This document shows, in pieces, positions 9,031 through 15,217 of a DNA stretch of 64,000 nt. The stretch is from Moraxellaceae bacterium (lineage in GTDB: Bacteria > Pseudomonadota > Gammaproteobacteria > Burkholderiales > Rhodocyclaceae), in contig JAVHYF010000004.1 of the NCBI GenBank assembly GCA_031119205.1, positions 131,851-195,850 of the forward strand. The letters run 5' to 3'. Below the pieces are notes generated by a model. That model did no database searches. It had not been told where the DNA came from and saw only the letters and a list, made by a program, of their open reading frames with translations. Position 1 is the first letter of the stretch. Every line of letters starts with the position of its first letter. A program made the position numbers and the translations under genes.

Positions 9031-9057
9031 CACCATTGCATGTCCAAGGAAACCCAA

Positions 9058-9858
9058 ATGACTTCTGAGCTTCCAAAGTTCCCAGCTGCAAAGGAGTTCT
9101 GTCTTGCTGTTCCTCTGTACGAGAAATTTAAGTACGACGACGAAAAGCAGAATAGGTTCTTTTCGCTGGAGCAGCTCGAAGGCACATTGGATTTCCACTG
9201 CCCAGAATGCGGACAGCACAGCGTTTTTACTGCTCGGAAAAACAACTTCAGCTCAAACTCGCACTACACAAACTACGTCTTCTCGCTACTGTTTCGCTGC
9301 TCACGGGATAGCACCCATCAAGCATTGTTTATCTTTAGGGCACATAAGGGCATCTTGCAGAAGATTGGGCAGATCCCATCTCTCGCCGACCTCGCGCTAC
9401 CGGACCTACGCAAGTACCGAAAGGTGCTTGGAGCTGACAGATTCAAAGAGCTCACTCGGGCAATTGGCTTGACCACACATGGAGTTGGCGTAGGGGCATT
9501 CGTTTATCTCCGTCGTATTTTTGAGTCGCTCATCGACGACGCCCATCGTGTGGCTTCTGCAGATGCTGGCTGGGACGAGGACAGCTATAGCAGGGCTCGT
9601 ATGGATGAAAAGATTGGGCTCCTCAAGGCCCACCTGCCAGACTTTCTTGTCCAAAACCGAAGCCTCTACGGCATTTTGAGCGTAGGAGTGCATACACTCT
9701 CCGAGGCAGAGTGCCTCAACGCGTTCCCCGCAGTACGTCTCGCTATCGAGTTGATACTGGACGACCTGCTTGAACAGCATGAGAGGCAGGCAAAGCTTAA
9801 GTCTGCGGCAGAATCTCTTGCGGCACTAAAGGCATCAGGTGGTCGAGGGGAGACCTGA
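9058..9858 (+). CDS. integron cassette protein of unknown function with Zn-ribbon-like cysteines
   Basis: The protein has 266 residues from ATG 9058, chosen because AAGGA sits seven bases upstream; an ATG at 9040 would add six residues. It carries a CPECG knuckle near residue 48 (from 9058) and a later FRC, which may form a partial zinc ribbon. The C-terminal half is helical: FVYLRRIFESLIDDA, then LYGILSVGVHTLSE and a final LILDDLLE, resembling helical DUF4145-like proteins. I do not know its function. It lies directly after the attI-like site and its stop overlaps the attC, the standard layout of a gene cassette. Codon use is visibly lower in GC than the flanking chromosomal genes, which fits transfer. 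Confidence 0.85.
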   Translation: MTSELPKFPAAKEFCLAVPLYEKFKYDDEKQNRFFSLEQLEGTLDFHCPECGQHSVFTARKNNFSSNSHYTNYVFSLLFRCSRDSTHQALFIFRAHKGILQKIGQIPSLADLALPDLRKYRKVLGADRFKELTRAIGLTTHGVGVGAFVYLRRIFESLIDDAHRVASADAGWDEDSYSRARMDEKIGLLKAHLPDFLVQNRSLYGILSVGVHTLSEAECLNAFPAVRLAIELILDDLLEQHERQAKLKSAAESLAALKASGGRGET

Positions 9859-9912
9859 CAATTCATTCAAGCCGAAGCCGCTTCGCGGCTCGGCTTAATT
9901 CAGGCGCTAGCC
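9853..9912 (+). other. attC site (60 bp) of cassette 1
   Basis: Left core ACCTGAC at 9853-9859 (overlapping the stop codon), then CAATTCATTCAAGCCGA, a central GCCGCTTCGCGGC hairpin, TCGGCTTAATTCAGGC and a right core GCTAGCC at 9906-9912. This is the classic 59-base-element type: two imperfectly paired arms with an unpaired base asymmetry. The right core reads GCTAGCC where GTTRRRY is expected, a change in the crossover triplet. The next start codon is at 9916. Confidence 0.85.
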
Positions 9913-9915
9913 CCA

Positions 9916-10440
9916 ATGCCACTACACGAGTGCCCTCATACATTTCAAGAGCTAGCCGCAAGTGTGCTTCCTGCGCATATGGCCAGGATGCGAGTTGCCC
10001 TAGCTAATCCGCGCAACATGGATCTATTCGCGAGACCAGGTGTTGGACCGGGCACGCTGCTCAAAGAGTTTGGCATTCCCCGGGACTTCTCGGGCTGCTA
10101 TGTGCTCCTTGAGTCACAAGCGGCGATTTACGTTGGCATCTCGCGGAGCGTTGTCGGGCGCCTTCGGCAACATGTCTTCGGCAAGACACACTTTGATGCA
10201 AGCTTGGCGTTCCGTATTGCGATGGCGAGGCATCCTGACAAAGCTGTTGCCAATCTGACCAGATCGGAGGCAATGCAAGATCCGCTGTTTGGCACATCCT
10301 TCGTTGAGGCACAAGCTTATTTGCGGTCACTACAAGTTGCTGCAATTTCCATCGAGAACCCGCTGGAGCTGTACGTCTTCGAGGCGTACTGTGCTCTTGA
10401 GCTGGATACGCACCAATGGAACTCGTTTGAAACACACTGA
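9916..10440 (+). CDS. GIY-YIG nuclease-like integron cassette protein
   Basis: The protein has 174 residues. The nuclease core begins near residue 58: GCYVLL (60-65) stands for GIY and IYVGIS (71-76) for YIG, followed by GRLRQH with Arg82/Arg84 in the first helix, candidate catalytic Glu156 (YVFEAY) and Asn169 (WNSFETH). That is the order of catalytic residues in GIY-YIG endonucleases. The N-terminal 55 residues are unassigned. The ATG lies only four bases after the attC core, with no ribosome site, a common cassette feature. Such small GIY-YIG proteins recur in integron cassettes. DNA cleavage is likely from the family, but the target and purpose (defence, repair or mobility) are unknown. 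Confidence 0.75.
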   Translation: MPLHECPHTFQELAASVLPAHMARMRVALANPRNMDLFARPGVGPGTLLKEFGIPRDFSGCYVLLESQAAIYVGISRSVVGRLRQHVFGKTHFDASLAFRIAMARHPDKAVANLTRSEAMQDPLFGTSFVEAQAYLRSLQVAAISIENPLELYVFEAYCALELDTHQWNSFETH

Positions 10441-10447
10441 GCTCGCG

Positions 10448-10479
10448 TAGGGCTCAATAACCGCACGGCATTGTGCCGA
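10448..10479 (+). repeat. short palindromic element, copy A
   Basis: Reads TAGGGCTCAATAACCGCACG followed by GCATTGTGCC, a degenerate form of a consensus GGGCGCAATAACCGCAAGGC then ATTGCGCC. It lies eight bases after the GIY-YIG stop. With copy B in the opposite orientation it makes a large inverted repeat spanning 10448-10610 that may be the attC of this cassette or a dispersed REP-like element. Confidence 0.5.
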
Positions 10480-10578
10480 ATGCAACTGAAACATCTGTAT
10501 CGAACGTCGAGGCTCATCCAGTCGGCGTGCCACGGCGTAACGCCGTTTTCCAAAGCTGCGGCTGCGAGGAAGCACTTC

Positions 10579-10610
10579 CGGCGCAATGCCCTTTGGTTTT
10601 TGCGCCCTAC
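10579..10610 (-). repeat. short palindromic element, copy B (inverted)
   Basis: CGGCGCAATGCCCTTTGG followed by TTTTTGCGCCCTAC is the reverse complement of the copy A type. Arms A and B can pair over about 30 bases with mismatches, leaving a loop of about 100 nt. Confidence 0.5.
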
Positions 10611-10676
10611 GAGACCTGTACAGTTTCCCAAGGCCGTGCGCGAGGCTCTCGCCGCGCGGCTTTCTTGACGCACAGC

Positions 10677-10706
10677 CTGCGCAATTGTTTGCGGTTGTTG
10701 CGTCCC
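10677..10706 (-). repeat. short palindromic element, copy C (inverted)
   Basis: CTGCGCAATTGTTTGCGG followed by TTGTTGCGTCCC. It ends 28 bases before the start of the third small gene and matches copy D (after that gene) in inverted orientation, so the gene is bracketed by the element. Confidence 0.5.
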
Positions 10707-10734
10707 ACCAAGAGCTGAGCTTTGGTCAATCCAT

Positions 10735-11151
10735 ATGAATAAAACTCTCCCCTCCGATAGGTACGTTCTGCAGTGCATCTTCGATATGTACGAAAGTGAG
10801 TATCCCGGAGTGAGGGACGAGAGTGGGCGGGGTGCTAATGACCCATATATAGCAATTGATTTGCATGCCGTGGCTGCAAGGCTTGAATGTAGTCCGGAAC
10901 TACTATTCGGCCGGCTGTACTACCACTTGGACAAGAAGCATCGATACAAACAAGAAGATGGAGTTTTGGTGCCTCTTTTTTATTTGAAAGTTGGTGCTAA
11001 GCGGCACGCTGTCAATTTTCCTTATTTAGCATCGGTCCTCGCGGGTGAAAACCGCGACTATCTCCGATTCGTTATTCCGCTAGGCCTGTCTAGTCTGGCT
11101 CTCATTGTGTCAGTAGCTTCATTCGTGCTCGGTGTTTTTCTTAAGCGGTAG
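10735..11151 (+). CDS. small C-terminally membrane-anchored protein of unknown function, cassette-like
   Basis: The protein has 138 residues. The N-terminal 100 residues look soluble (LYYHLDKKHRYKQEDG, then VNFPYLASVLAG), and residues about 112-136 form one hydrophobic helix ending in LKR, a tail anchor with the bulk in the cytoplasm. AT content is clearly higher than in neighbouring chromosomal genes. Proteins of this kind (a winged-helix-like N-terminus and one C-terminal helix) are frequent in cassette arrays in my recollection, but no function is assigned. It is bracketed by inverted copies of a short palindromic element and follows two clear cassettes, which supports transfer. No good ribosome site is visible. 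Confidence 0.75.
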   Translation: MNKTLPSDRYVLQCIFDMYESEYPGVRDESGRGANDPYIAIDLHAVAARLECSPELLFGRLYYHLDKKHRYKQEDGVLVPLFYLKVGAKRHAVNFPYLASVLAGENRDYLRFVIPLGLSSLALIVSVASFVLGVFLKR

Positions 11152-11157
11152 TTCGCA

Positions 11158-11190
11158 TAGGTCCCAACAACCGCAAGGCATTGCGCCGGA
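11158..11190 (+). repeat. short palindromic element, copy D
   Basis: TAGGTCCCAACAACCGCAAG followed by GCATTGCGCCGGA, the best-preserved plus-strand copy, seven bases after the stop of the small membrane protein gene. No matching inverted arm follows it before the pectate lyase gene, so if it is the left arm of an attC the right arm has been lost. Confidence 0.5.
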
Positions 11191-11467
11191 TGTGAATCGG
11201 AAAATATCGCAGCCAGAAGCGTCCCAAAATCACCAGATATGCGAAGGCCGCCAATACCACCGGGCCGCGCAGCGCAACATCTGCACGGCCGCATTTTTCC
11301 GTTGGTGAAGCATCGGGCGGGGCACTATCCTTAGGCGGCGTCAGCAGCTCGTCCGAAGCTGCGGCGCGCCGGTTGCGATCCTTTGATTGCGGCCGTGCTG
11401 AAGCAAGCGGGCCCCCGGCAAAGGGGCGTCGCCGGTAGCAGCATTTCCATAATCAAGGAGACAAGAC
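11191..11467. other. intergenic junction between cassette remnant and chromosome
   Basis: Between repeat copy D and the pectate lyase gene the base composition returns from low to high GC at about 11250-11330. No gene or complete attC is visible. The AAGGAGA ribosome site of the lyase gene lies at the end of this stretch. A CTTAGGCGGC word at about 11331 is the only core-like sequence near the junction. Confidence 0.4.
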
Positions 11468-12796
11468 ATGAAACTGAAGCACCTCGTGCTCGGTGTGCTG
11501 GCCATTGTGTCGGCCGCCAGCGCAACCGCCGCCAACCGGCCCAAGGGCTGGACCACCATCTGCAAGGAAGGCGCCGCCTGCAGCGTTGCCGCGAGTACCA
11601 ACGTCGCCTTCGGCCGTGCGGATCAATTCATCTTCAAGACGATGTCGGGCAGCTTCACCTGCAACGAGGCGGCCTTCGGCGGGCGCATCGCGGGCGGCGT
11701 GAACGAATGTTCGGTGGCGGGTGGCAGCTCTTCCAGCAGCTCGTCGTCCTCGTCGTCATCCTCTTCTTCCTCGTCGAGTTCCAGCAGTTCGTCGACTTCA
11801 TCGTCGAGTTCATCAAGCTCCTCGTCGAGCAGTTCGTCTTCTTCCAGCTCCAGCTCGTCGACTTCCTCCAGCAGTTCTTCGTCGGGCTCGTCGTCCGGTG
11901 CCGGCTCCTGCCCGCTGACGCAGGAAGGTTTCTCGACGCTCAACGGTGGCACCACCGGCGGTGGCAGTGCGACGCCGACCACCGTGTCCACCGTGGCTGC
12001 GCTTAAGGCCTGCGCGAGCGCGAGCGAGCCGCGGGTGTGTCGCGTGCAGGGCACCATCACCTTCGACCCGTTCGAGGAAGTGCGCGTCACCTCCAACAAG
12101 ACGATCATCGGCGTGGGCACCTCCGGCCACATCGTGAATGGCGGCTTTAACGTGAGCTACGTGAACAACGTGATCATCCGCAACCTGTACATTCGCGACA
12201 GCTACATCGAGGGTGACTGGGACGGCAAGACGGCCGACAACGATGGTGTGCAGGCGGATACCTCGCGCAACATCTGGATCGACCACAACCGCTTCAGCCG
12301 CATTGCCGACGGCATGATCGACAGCCGCAAGGACACCACCAACCTGACCGTTTCCTGGAACATCCTGGAGAACCAGAACAAGGCCTTCGGCATCGGCTGG
12401 ACGGAGAACGTGACGGCCGAGATCACCATGCACCACAACTGGCTGAACAACACGCACCAGCGCAACCCGTCGGCCGACAACATCCTGCGCGCGCACCTGT
12501 ACAACAACCTGATGGAGAACAACGCGGGCTACGGCAATTACGCGCGCGGTGGCACCCACATGGTTCTGGAGAACAGCGTGTTCGTGAACACCAAGGACCC
12601 GCACTACTACGACACCGGATCGCTGGTTGCCATCGGCAACAGCTACCAGAGCACCAGTGGCCAGCGCGAGCAGTCGGGTACGAGTTACGGGGTGTTCAAC
12701 CCGAAGAACTACTATTCGTACGTGCTGCACCCGACCAACCAGGTCAGCGAGCTGGTGAAGCGTTGTGCAGGACCGCGTCCTGAACTCGGGCAATAA
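11468..12796 (+). CDS. secreted pectate lyase (PL1) with polyserine linker
   Basis: The protein has 442 residues. Residues 1-22 are a Sec signal peptide. Residues about 23-85 are a small Cys-containing module (three Cys: TICKEG, AACSV, FTCNE), possibly a carbohydrate-binding or stabilising domain. Residues 87 to about 142 are almost pure serine, a flexible linker. The rest is a right-handed beta-helix pectate lyase of family PL1: IWIDHN (vWiDH motif), DGMIDSRKD for calcium, and the catalytic region THQRNPSADNILRAHLYNN with the conserved Arg. It cleaves alpha-1,4-polygalacturonate by beta-elimination outside the cell. Polyserine linkers are typical of secreted plant-polysaccharide enzymes. It has a strong AAGGAGA site and its own terminator. 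Confidence 0.9.
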   Translation: MKLKHLVLGVLAIVSAASATAANRPKGWTTICKEGAACSVAASTNVAFGRADQFIFKTMSGSFTCNEAAFGGRIAGGVNECSVAGGSSSSSSSSSSSSSSSSSSSSSSSTSSSSSSSSSSSSSSSSSSSSSTSSSSSSSGSSSGAGSCPLTQEGFSTLNGGTTGGGSATPTTVSTVAALKACASASEPRVCRVQGTITFDPFEEVRVTSNKTIIGVGTSGHIVNGGFNVSYVNNVIIRNLYIRDSYIEGDWDGKTADNDGVQADTSRNIWIDHNRFSRIADGMIDSRKDTTNLTVSWNILENQNKAFGIGWTENVTAEITMHHNWLNNTHQRNPSADNILRAHLYNNLMENNAGYGNYARGGTHMVLENSVFVNTKDPHYYDTGSLVAIGNSYQSTSGQREQSGTSYGVFNPKNYYSYVLHPTNQVSELVKRCAGPRPELGQ

Positions 12797-12821
12797 TCCC
12801 TGAGCCGCACTATCGGATGAC

Positions 12822-12850
12822 AACCGGGGCCTGTGCCCCGGTTTTCGTTT
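12822..12850 (+). terminator. rho-independent terminator of the pectate lyase gene
   Basis: Stem AACCGGGGC / GCCCCGGTT with loop CTGT, followed by TTCGTTT, 25 bases after the stop codon. Confidence 0.8.
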
Positions 12851-12913
12851 ACGGTGGAGGCGGTCGGGCCCGGATGCCATGCCCCGGGCAGGAGACCAAC
12901 ATCCGGGAGCACC

Positions 12914-13252
12914 ATGTCGCTGACCATCCTGCTGCGCTGTCACGATGTCGAGGCGACGCGCGCCTTCTACCAGTCGAAGCTGGGCTTCGAGGTACTCGAT
13001 ACGGCGGAGGGAACGCTCACCGCCGTCTTGCATGGCGGGGTGCTCCTGTTCACGCCCGCCGATCTGTGGGGTGCCGCACCCGTTTTTACGGGGACGATCT
13101 ACTTCGCGGTGCCCGCGGTGGATGACTACTACGCAACGCTGAAGGACAGCGTGAGCATCGCCTGGCCGTTGCAGGACATGTCGTACGGCAGCAGGGAGTT
13201 CGGCATCCGCGATTGCAACGGTTATTTCCTGGCCTTCCGCCAGCAGCCCTGA
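12914..13252 (+). CDS. VOC-family (glyoxalase/bleomycin-resistance fold) protein
   Basis: The protein has 112 residues from ATG 12914 with a GGGAG site; an in-frame ATG at 12833 would place the start inside the preceding terminator region and is rejected. One vicinal-oxygen-chelate domain: RCHDVEATRAFYQSKLGFEV opens the first beta-alpha-beta-beta-beta unit, and the second closes with GIRDCNGYFLAF. It lacks the usual C-terminal Glu (LEF replaced by LAF), so metal-dependent catalysis is doubtful. It could bind a small hydrophobic compound or act in drug resistance. It is followed 18 bases later by the DUF4256 gene, with which it probably shares a transcript. Confidence 0.8.
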   Translation: MSLTILLRCHDVEATRAFYQSKLGFEVLDTAEGTLTAVLHGGVLLFTPADLWGAAPVFTGTIYFAVPAVDDYYATLKDSVSIAWPLQDMSYGSREFGIRDCNGYFLAFRQQP

Positions 13253-13270
13253 TCGAGGGGGAGAGCATCC

Positions 13271-13834
13271 ATGAAAGCTGAAGACATGAGCGACAAGGCG
13301 CGCGCAGCACTCTGCAAACTGCTGCAGGCCCGCTTCGACAAGCACCCGAAACGTCACCCGGACATCGCATGGGCCGACGTGCAGGCACGGCTGGACAGCG
13401 CGGACGCGGCGAAGCTGCGTGCGCTGGCGGCGATGGAGGAGAGCGGTGGCGAGCCGGACGTGGTGGCGCAGGACGCAGGCAGCGGCGAGGTCATGTTCTG
13501 CGACTGCTCTGCCGAGACCCCCAAGGGACGGCGCAGTGTGTGTTACGACCGCGAAGGCCTGGAGTCGCGCAAGGAGCACCGGCCCGAGGATTCGGCGGTC
13601 GACATGGCGGCGGCCATGGGGATCGCGATGCTGACGGAGGAGGAATACCGCGCGCTGCAGCAGCTCGGCGAGTTCGACCTGAAGACTTCCAGCTGGGTGA
13701 AGACGCCGGTCGCCATCCGCAAGCTGGGCGGCGCGCTGTTCTGCGACCGTCGCTACGACACGGTCTTCACGTATCACAACGGCGCGCAGTCCTATTACGC
13801 GGTGCGCGGATTCCGTGGCCTGCTGAAGGTCTGA
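13271..13834 (+). CDS. DUF4256 family protein
   Basis: The protein has 187 residues. The conserved features of DUF4256 are visible: LQARFDKHPKRHPDIAW at the N-terminus, EVMFCDCSAETPKGRRSVCYD in the middle, and GALFCDRRYDTVFTYHNGAQSYYAVRGFRG at the end, with about four conserved cysteines. The family occurs widely in bacteria without known function. It is cytoplasmic, with no signal peptide. It probably forms a small operon with the VOC gene upstream. The end of the gene is followed directly by a 24-bp tandem repeat. Confidence 0.85.
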   Translation: MKAEDMSDKARAALCKLLQARFDKHPKRHPDIAWADVQARLDSADAAKLRALAAMEESGGEPDVVAQDAGSGEVMFCDCSAETPKGRRSVCYDREGLESRKEHRPEDSAVDMAAAMGIAMLTEEEYRALQQLGEFDLKTSSWVKTPVAIRKLGGALFCDRRYDTVFTYHNGAQSYYAVRGFRGLLKV

Positions 13835-13862
13835 GCGTTTCGCGTGAGGTCGCGCGCTGTTC

Positions 13863-13941
13863 GCCCCCCAACCTCGCCACTAAGCTCGCCCCCAACCTCG
13901 CCACTCAGGTCGCCACCAACCTCGCCACTCAGGTCGCCACC
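13863..13941. repeat. 24-bp tandem repeat, about three copies
   Basis: AACCTCGCCACT recurs at 13870, 13894 and 13918, an exact period of 24, with CAGGTCGCC or AAGCTCGCC filling each unit. The repeat lies in the short spacer between DUF4256 and the RpiR regulator gene and is probably prone to copy-number change. Confidence 0.85.
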
Positions 13942-14049
13942 ACAGCAGGGCGACACGCATGATCTCCTTGCGTGGTCCGGTGCAGGCGCGCCGGAGGGGC
14001 GCGCTACACTCGGCGTGCCAGCCATCCACCGCGTAGCCCGGCCGCACTC

Positions 14050-14877
14050 ATGCATTCCTTCATTGCCCGCGTGCAGGAGAGCCTGCACCAGCTTCACCCG
14101 ACCGAGCGCAAGCTCGCCGAGTTCGTGCTCGATTTTCCCGGCGAGCTGACCAGCTATTCCGCCTCGGAGCTGGCGCGGCTGGCGGGTGTGTCGAACGCGA
14201 CGGTGACGCGCTTCATCAAGCGGCTGGGTTACCGCAACTTCGACGAGGCGCGGCGCCAGGCGCGTGCCGAGAAGCAGACCGGCTCCCCCTTGTTCCTCGC
14301 CGACCGCTCGGCCGGCGTGCAGGACGCTTTCGTCGCGCATGCGGAGCAGGGCCAGGAGAACCTGCGGCGCACCTTCGCGCGGCTGGGCGGCGGGCAGGTC
14401 GACGAGATCGTCGCCACGCTGCTGAAGGCGCGCAAGGTGTGGGTCTACGGCTTCCGCAGCAGTCACGCGGTGGCCAGTTATTTCCGCTGGCAGATCTTCC
14501 AGGTGAAGGAAGACATCCACGTCGTGCCGAATGCCGGCGACACGCTGGGGGAGTATTTCGCCAGCGTCACGCCGAGCGACCTCATCGTGGTGTTCGGCCT
14601 GCGTCGTCGCCCGGCACGCCTGCGCGACATCCTGGCGCAGGCCATGGCCAGCGGCGCGCCGGTGCTCTACGTGAGCGACGATGCGGTCGCCCGTCGCGAC
14701 GACGTGCGCTGGCACATCCAGTGCGCCTGCGCGGCGCCGGGTCCGCTGGACAACCACGCCGCGGTGATCGCGCTGTGTCACGTCATCGCCAACCGGGTGA
14801 TGGAGCTGGCAGGTGCGAAGGGGCGCGACCGCCTGACCGCCATCGAGGCGCGTCACGACGCTTTCGGCGAGATGTAA
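14050..14877 (+). CDS. MurR/RpiR-family transcriptional regulator (HTH plus SIS domain)
   Basis: The protein has 275 residues from ATG 14050. Residues 1-80 are an HTH_6 DNA-binding domain (LTSYSASELARLAGVSNATV followed by TRFIKRLGYRNF is the recognition part). Residues about 115-255 are a SIS sugar-isomerase-like sensor domain (VWVYGFRSSHAVASYF; SDLIVVFGLRRRPARLRDI). Members repress or activate genes in response to phosphosugars or related metabolites. Here the regulator sits 340 bp upstream of and codirectional with a peptide ABC operon and a racemase-family gene, which are its probable targets. A GAAAA-N4-TTTTC palindrome in the spacer is a candidate operator. Confidence 0.88.
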   Translation: MHSFIARVQESLHQLHPTERKLAEFVLDFPGELTSYSASELARLAGVSNATVTRFIKRLGYRNFDEARRQARAEKQTGSPLFLADRSAGVQDAFVAHAEQGQENLRRTFARLGGGQVDEIVATLLKARKVWVYGFRSSHAVASYFRWQIFQVKEDIHVVPNAGDTLGEYFASVTPSDLIVVFGLRRRPARLRDILAQAMASGAPVLYVSDDAVARRDDVRWHIQCACAAPGPLDNHAAVIALCHVIANRVMELAGAKGRDRLTAIEARHDAFGEM

Positions 14878-15217
14878 ACGCGGCACATCGAAACACCGCA
14901 CATCGAAACGCAGCCCACCCTGCGCGGGCACCAGCAGCGCGCACGTTTCCGATGCCCTCCTGATTCCCATTGCACCCGCGCGGGGCAGGCGAGGGCCGTG
15001 GCCTGCCGTGCGTCGCCGTGCGCCATGACGATTCCCTGAACATCGCTCCGCACAGCTCCGGCGCTGTCGTGTGGGAACCGCTCTGCACAAGGACGCAAGG
15101 CCCTTCTACGAGGCTTTCAGCGTCAAGAAAATTCGTTTTCACGCATGTTCTGGCACGAAAACGGCTTATCTCTGGCATGCCGGAAGCCGCCGGAATCTTG
15201 ATGCCAAGAGGAGTGAC
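14878..15217. other. regulatory spacer upstream of the peptide ABC operon
   Basis: No gene is seen. It holds a close direct repeat of CACATCGAAAC (about 14884 and 14899) just after the regulator gene and the GAAAA-N4-TTTTC palindrome at 15127. The promoter of the ABC operon must be here, but I cannot place -35 and -10 boxes with confidence. Confidence 0.4.
15127..15140 (+). promoter_or_regulatory. candidate RpiR operator palindrome
   Basis: GAAAATTCGTTTTC is a perfect inverted repeat (GAAAA, four bases, TTTTC) lying 78 bases upstream of the binding-protein start. Position and symmetry suit a dimeric regulator; assignment to the RpiR protein is inference. Confidence 0.35.

Noticed and set aside
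15150..15180. Sigma-54 promoter suggested by CTGGCACGA upstream of the peptide ABC operon
   Set aside because: The TGGCAC word is present but no TTGC box follows at the required spacing.
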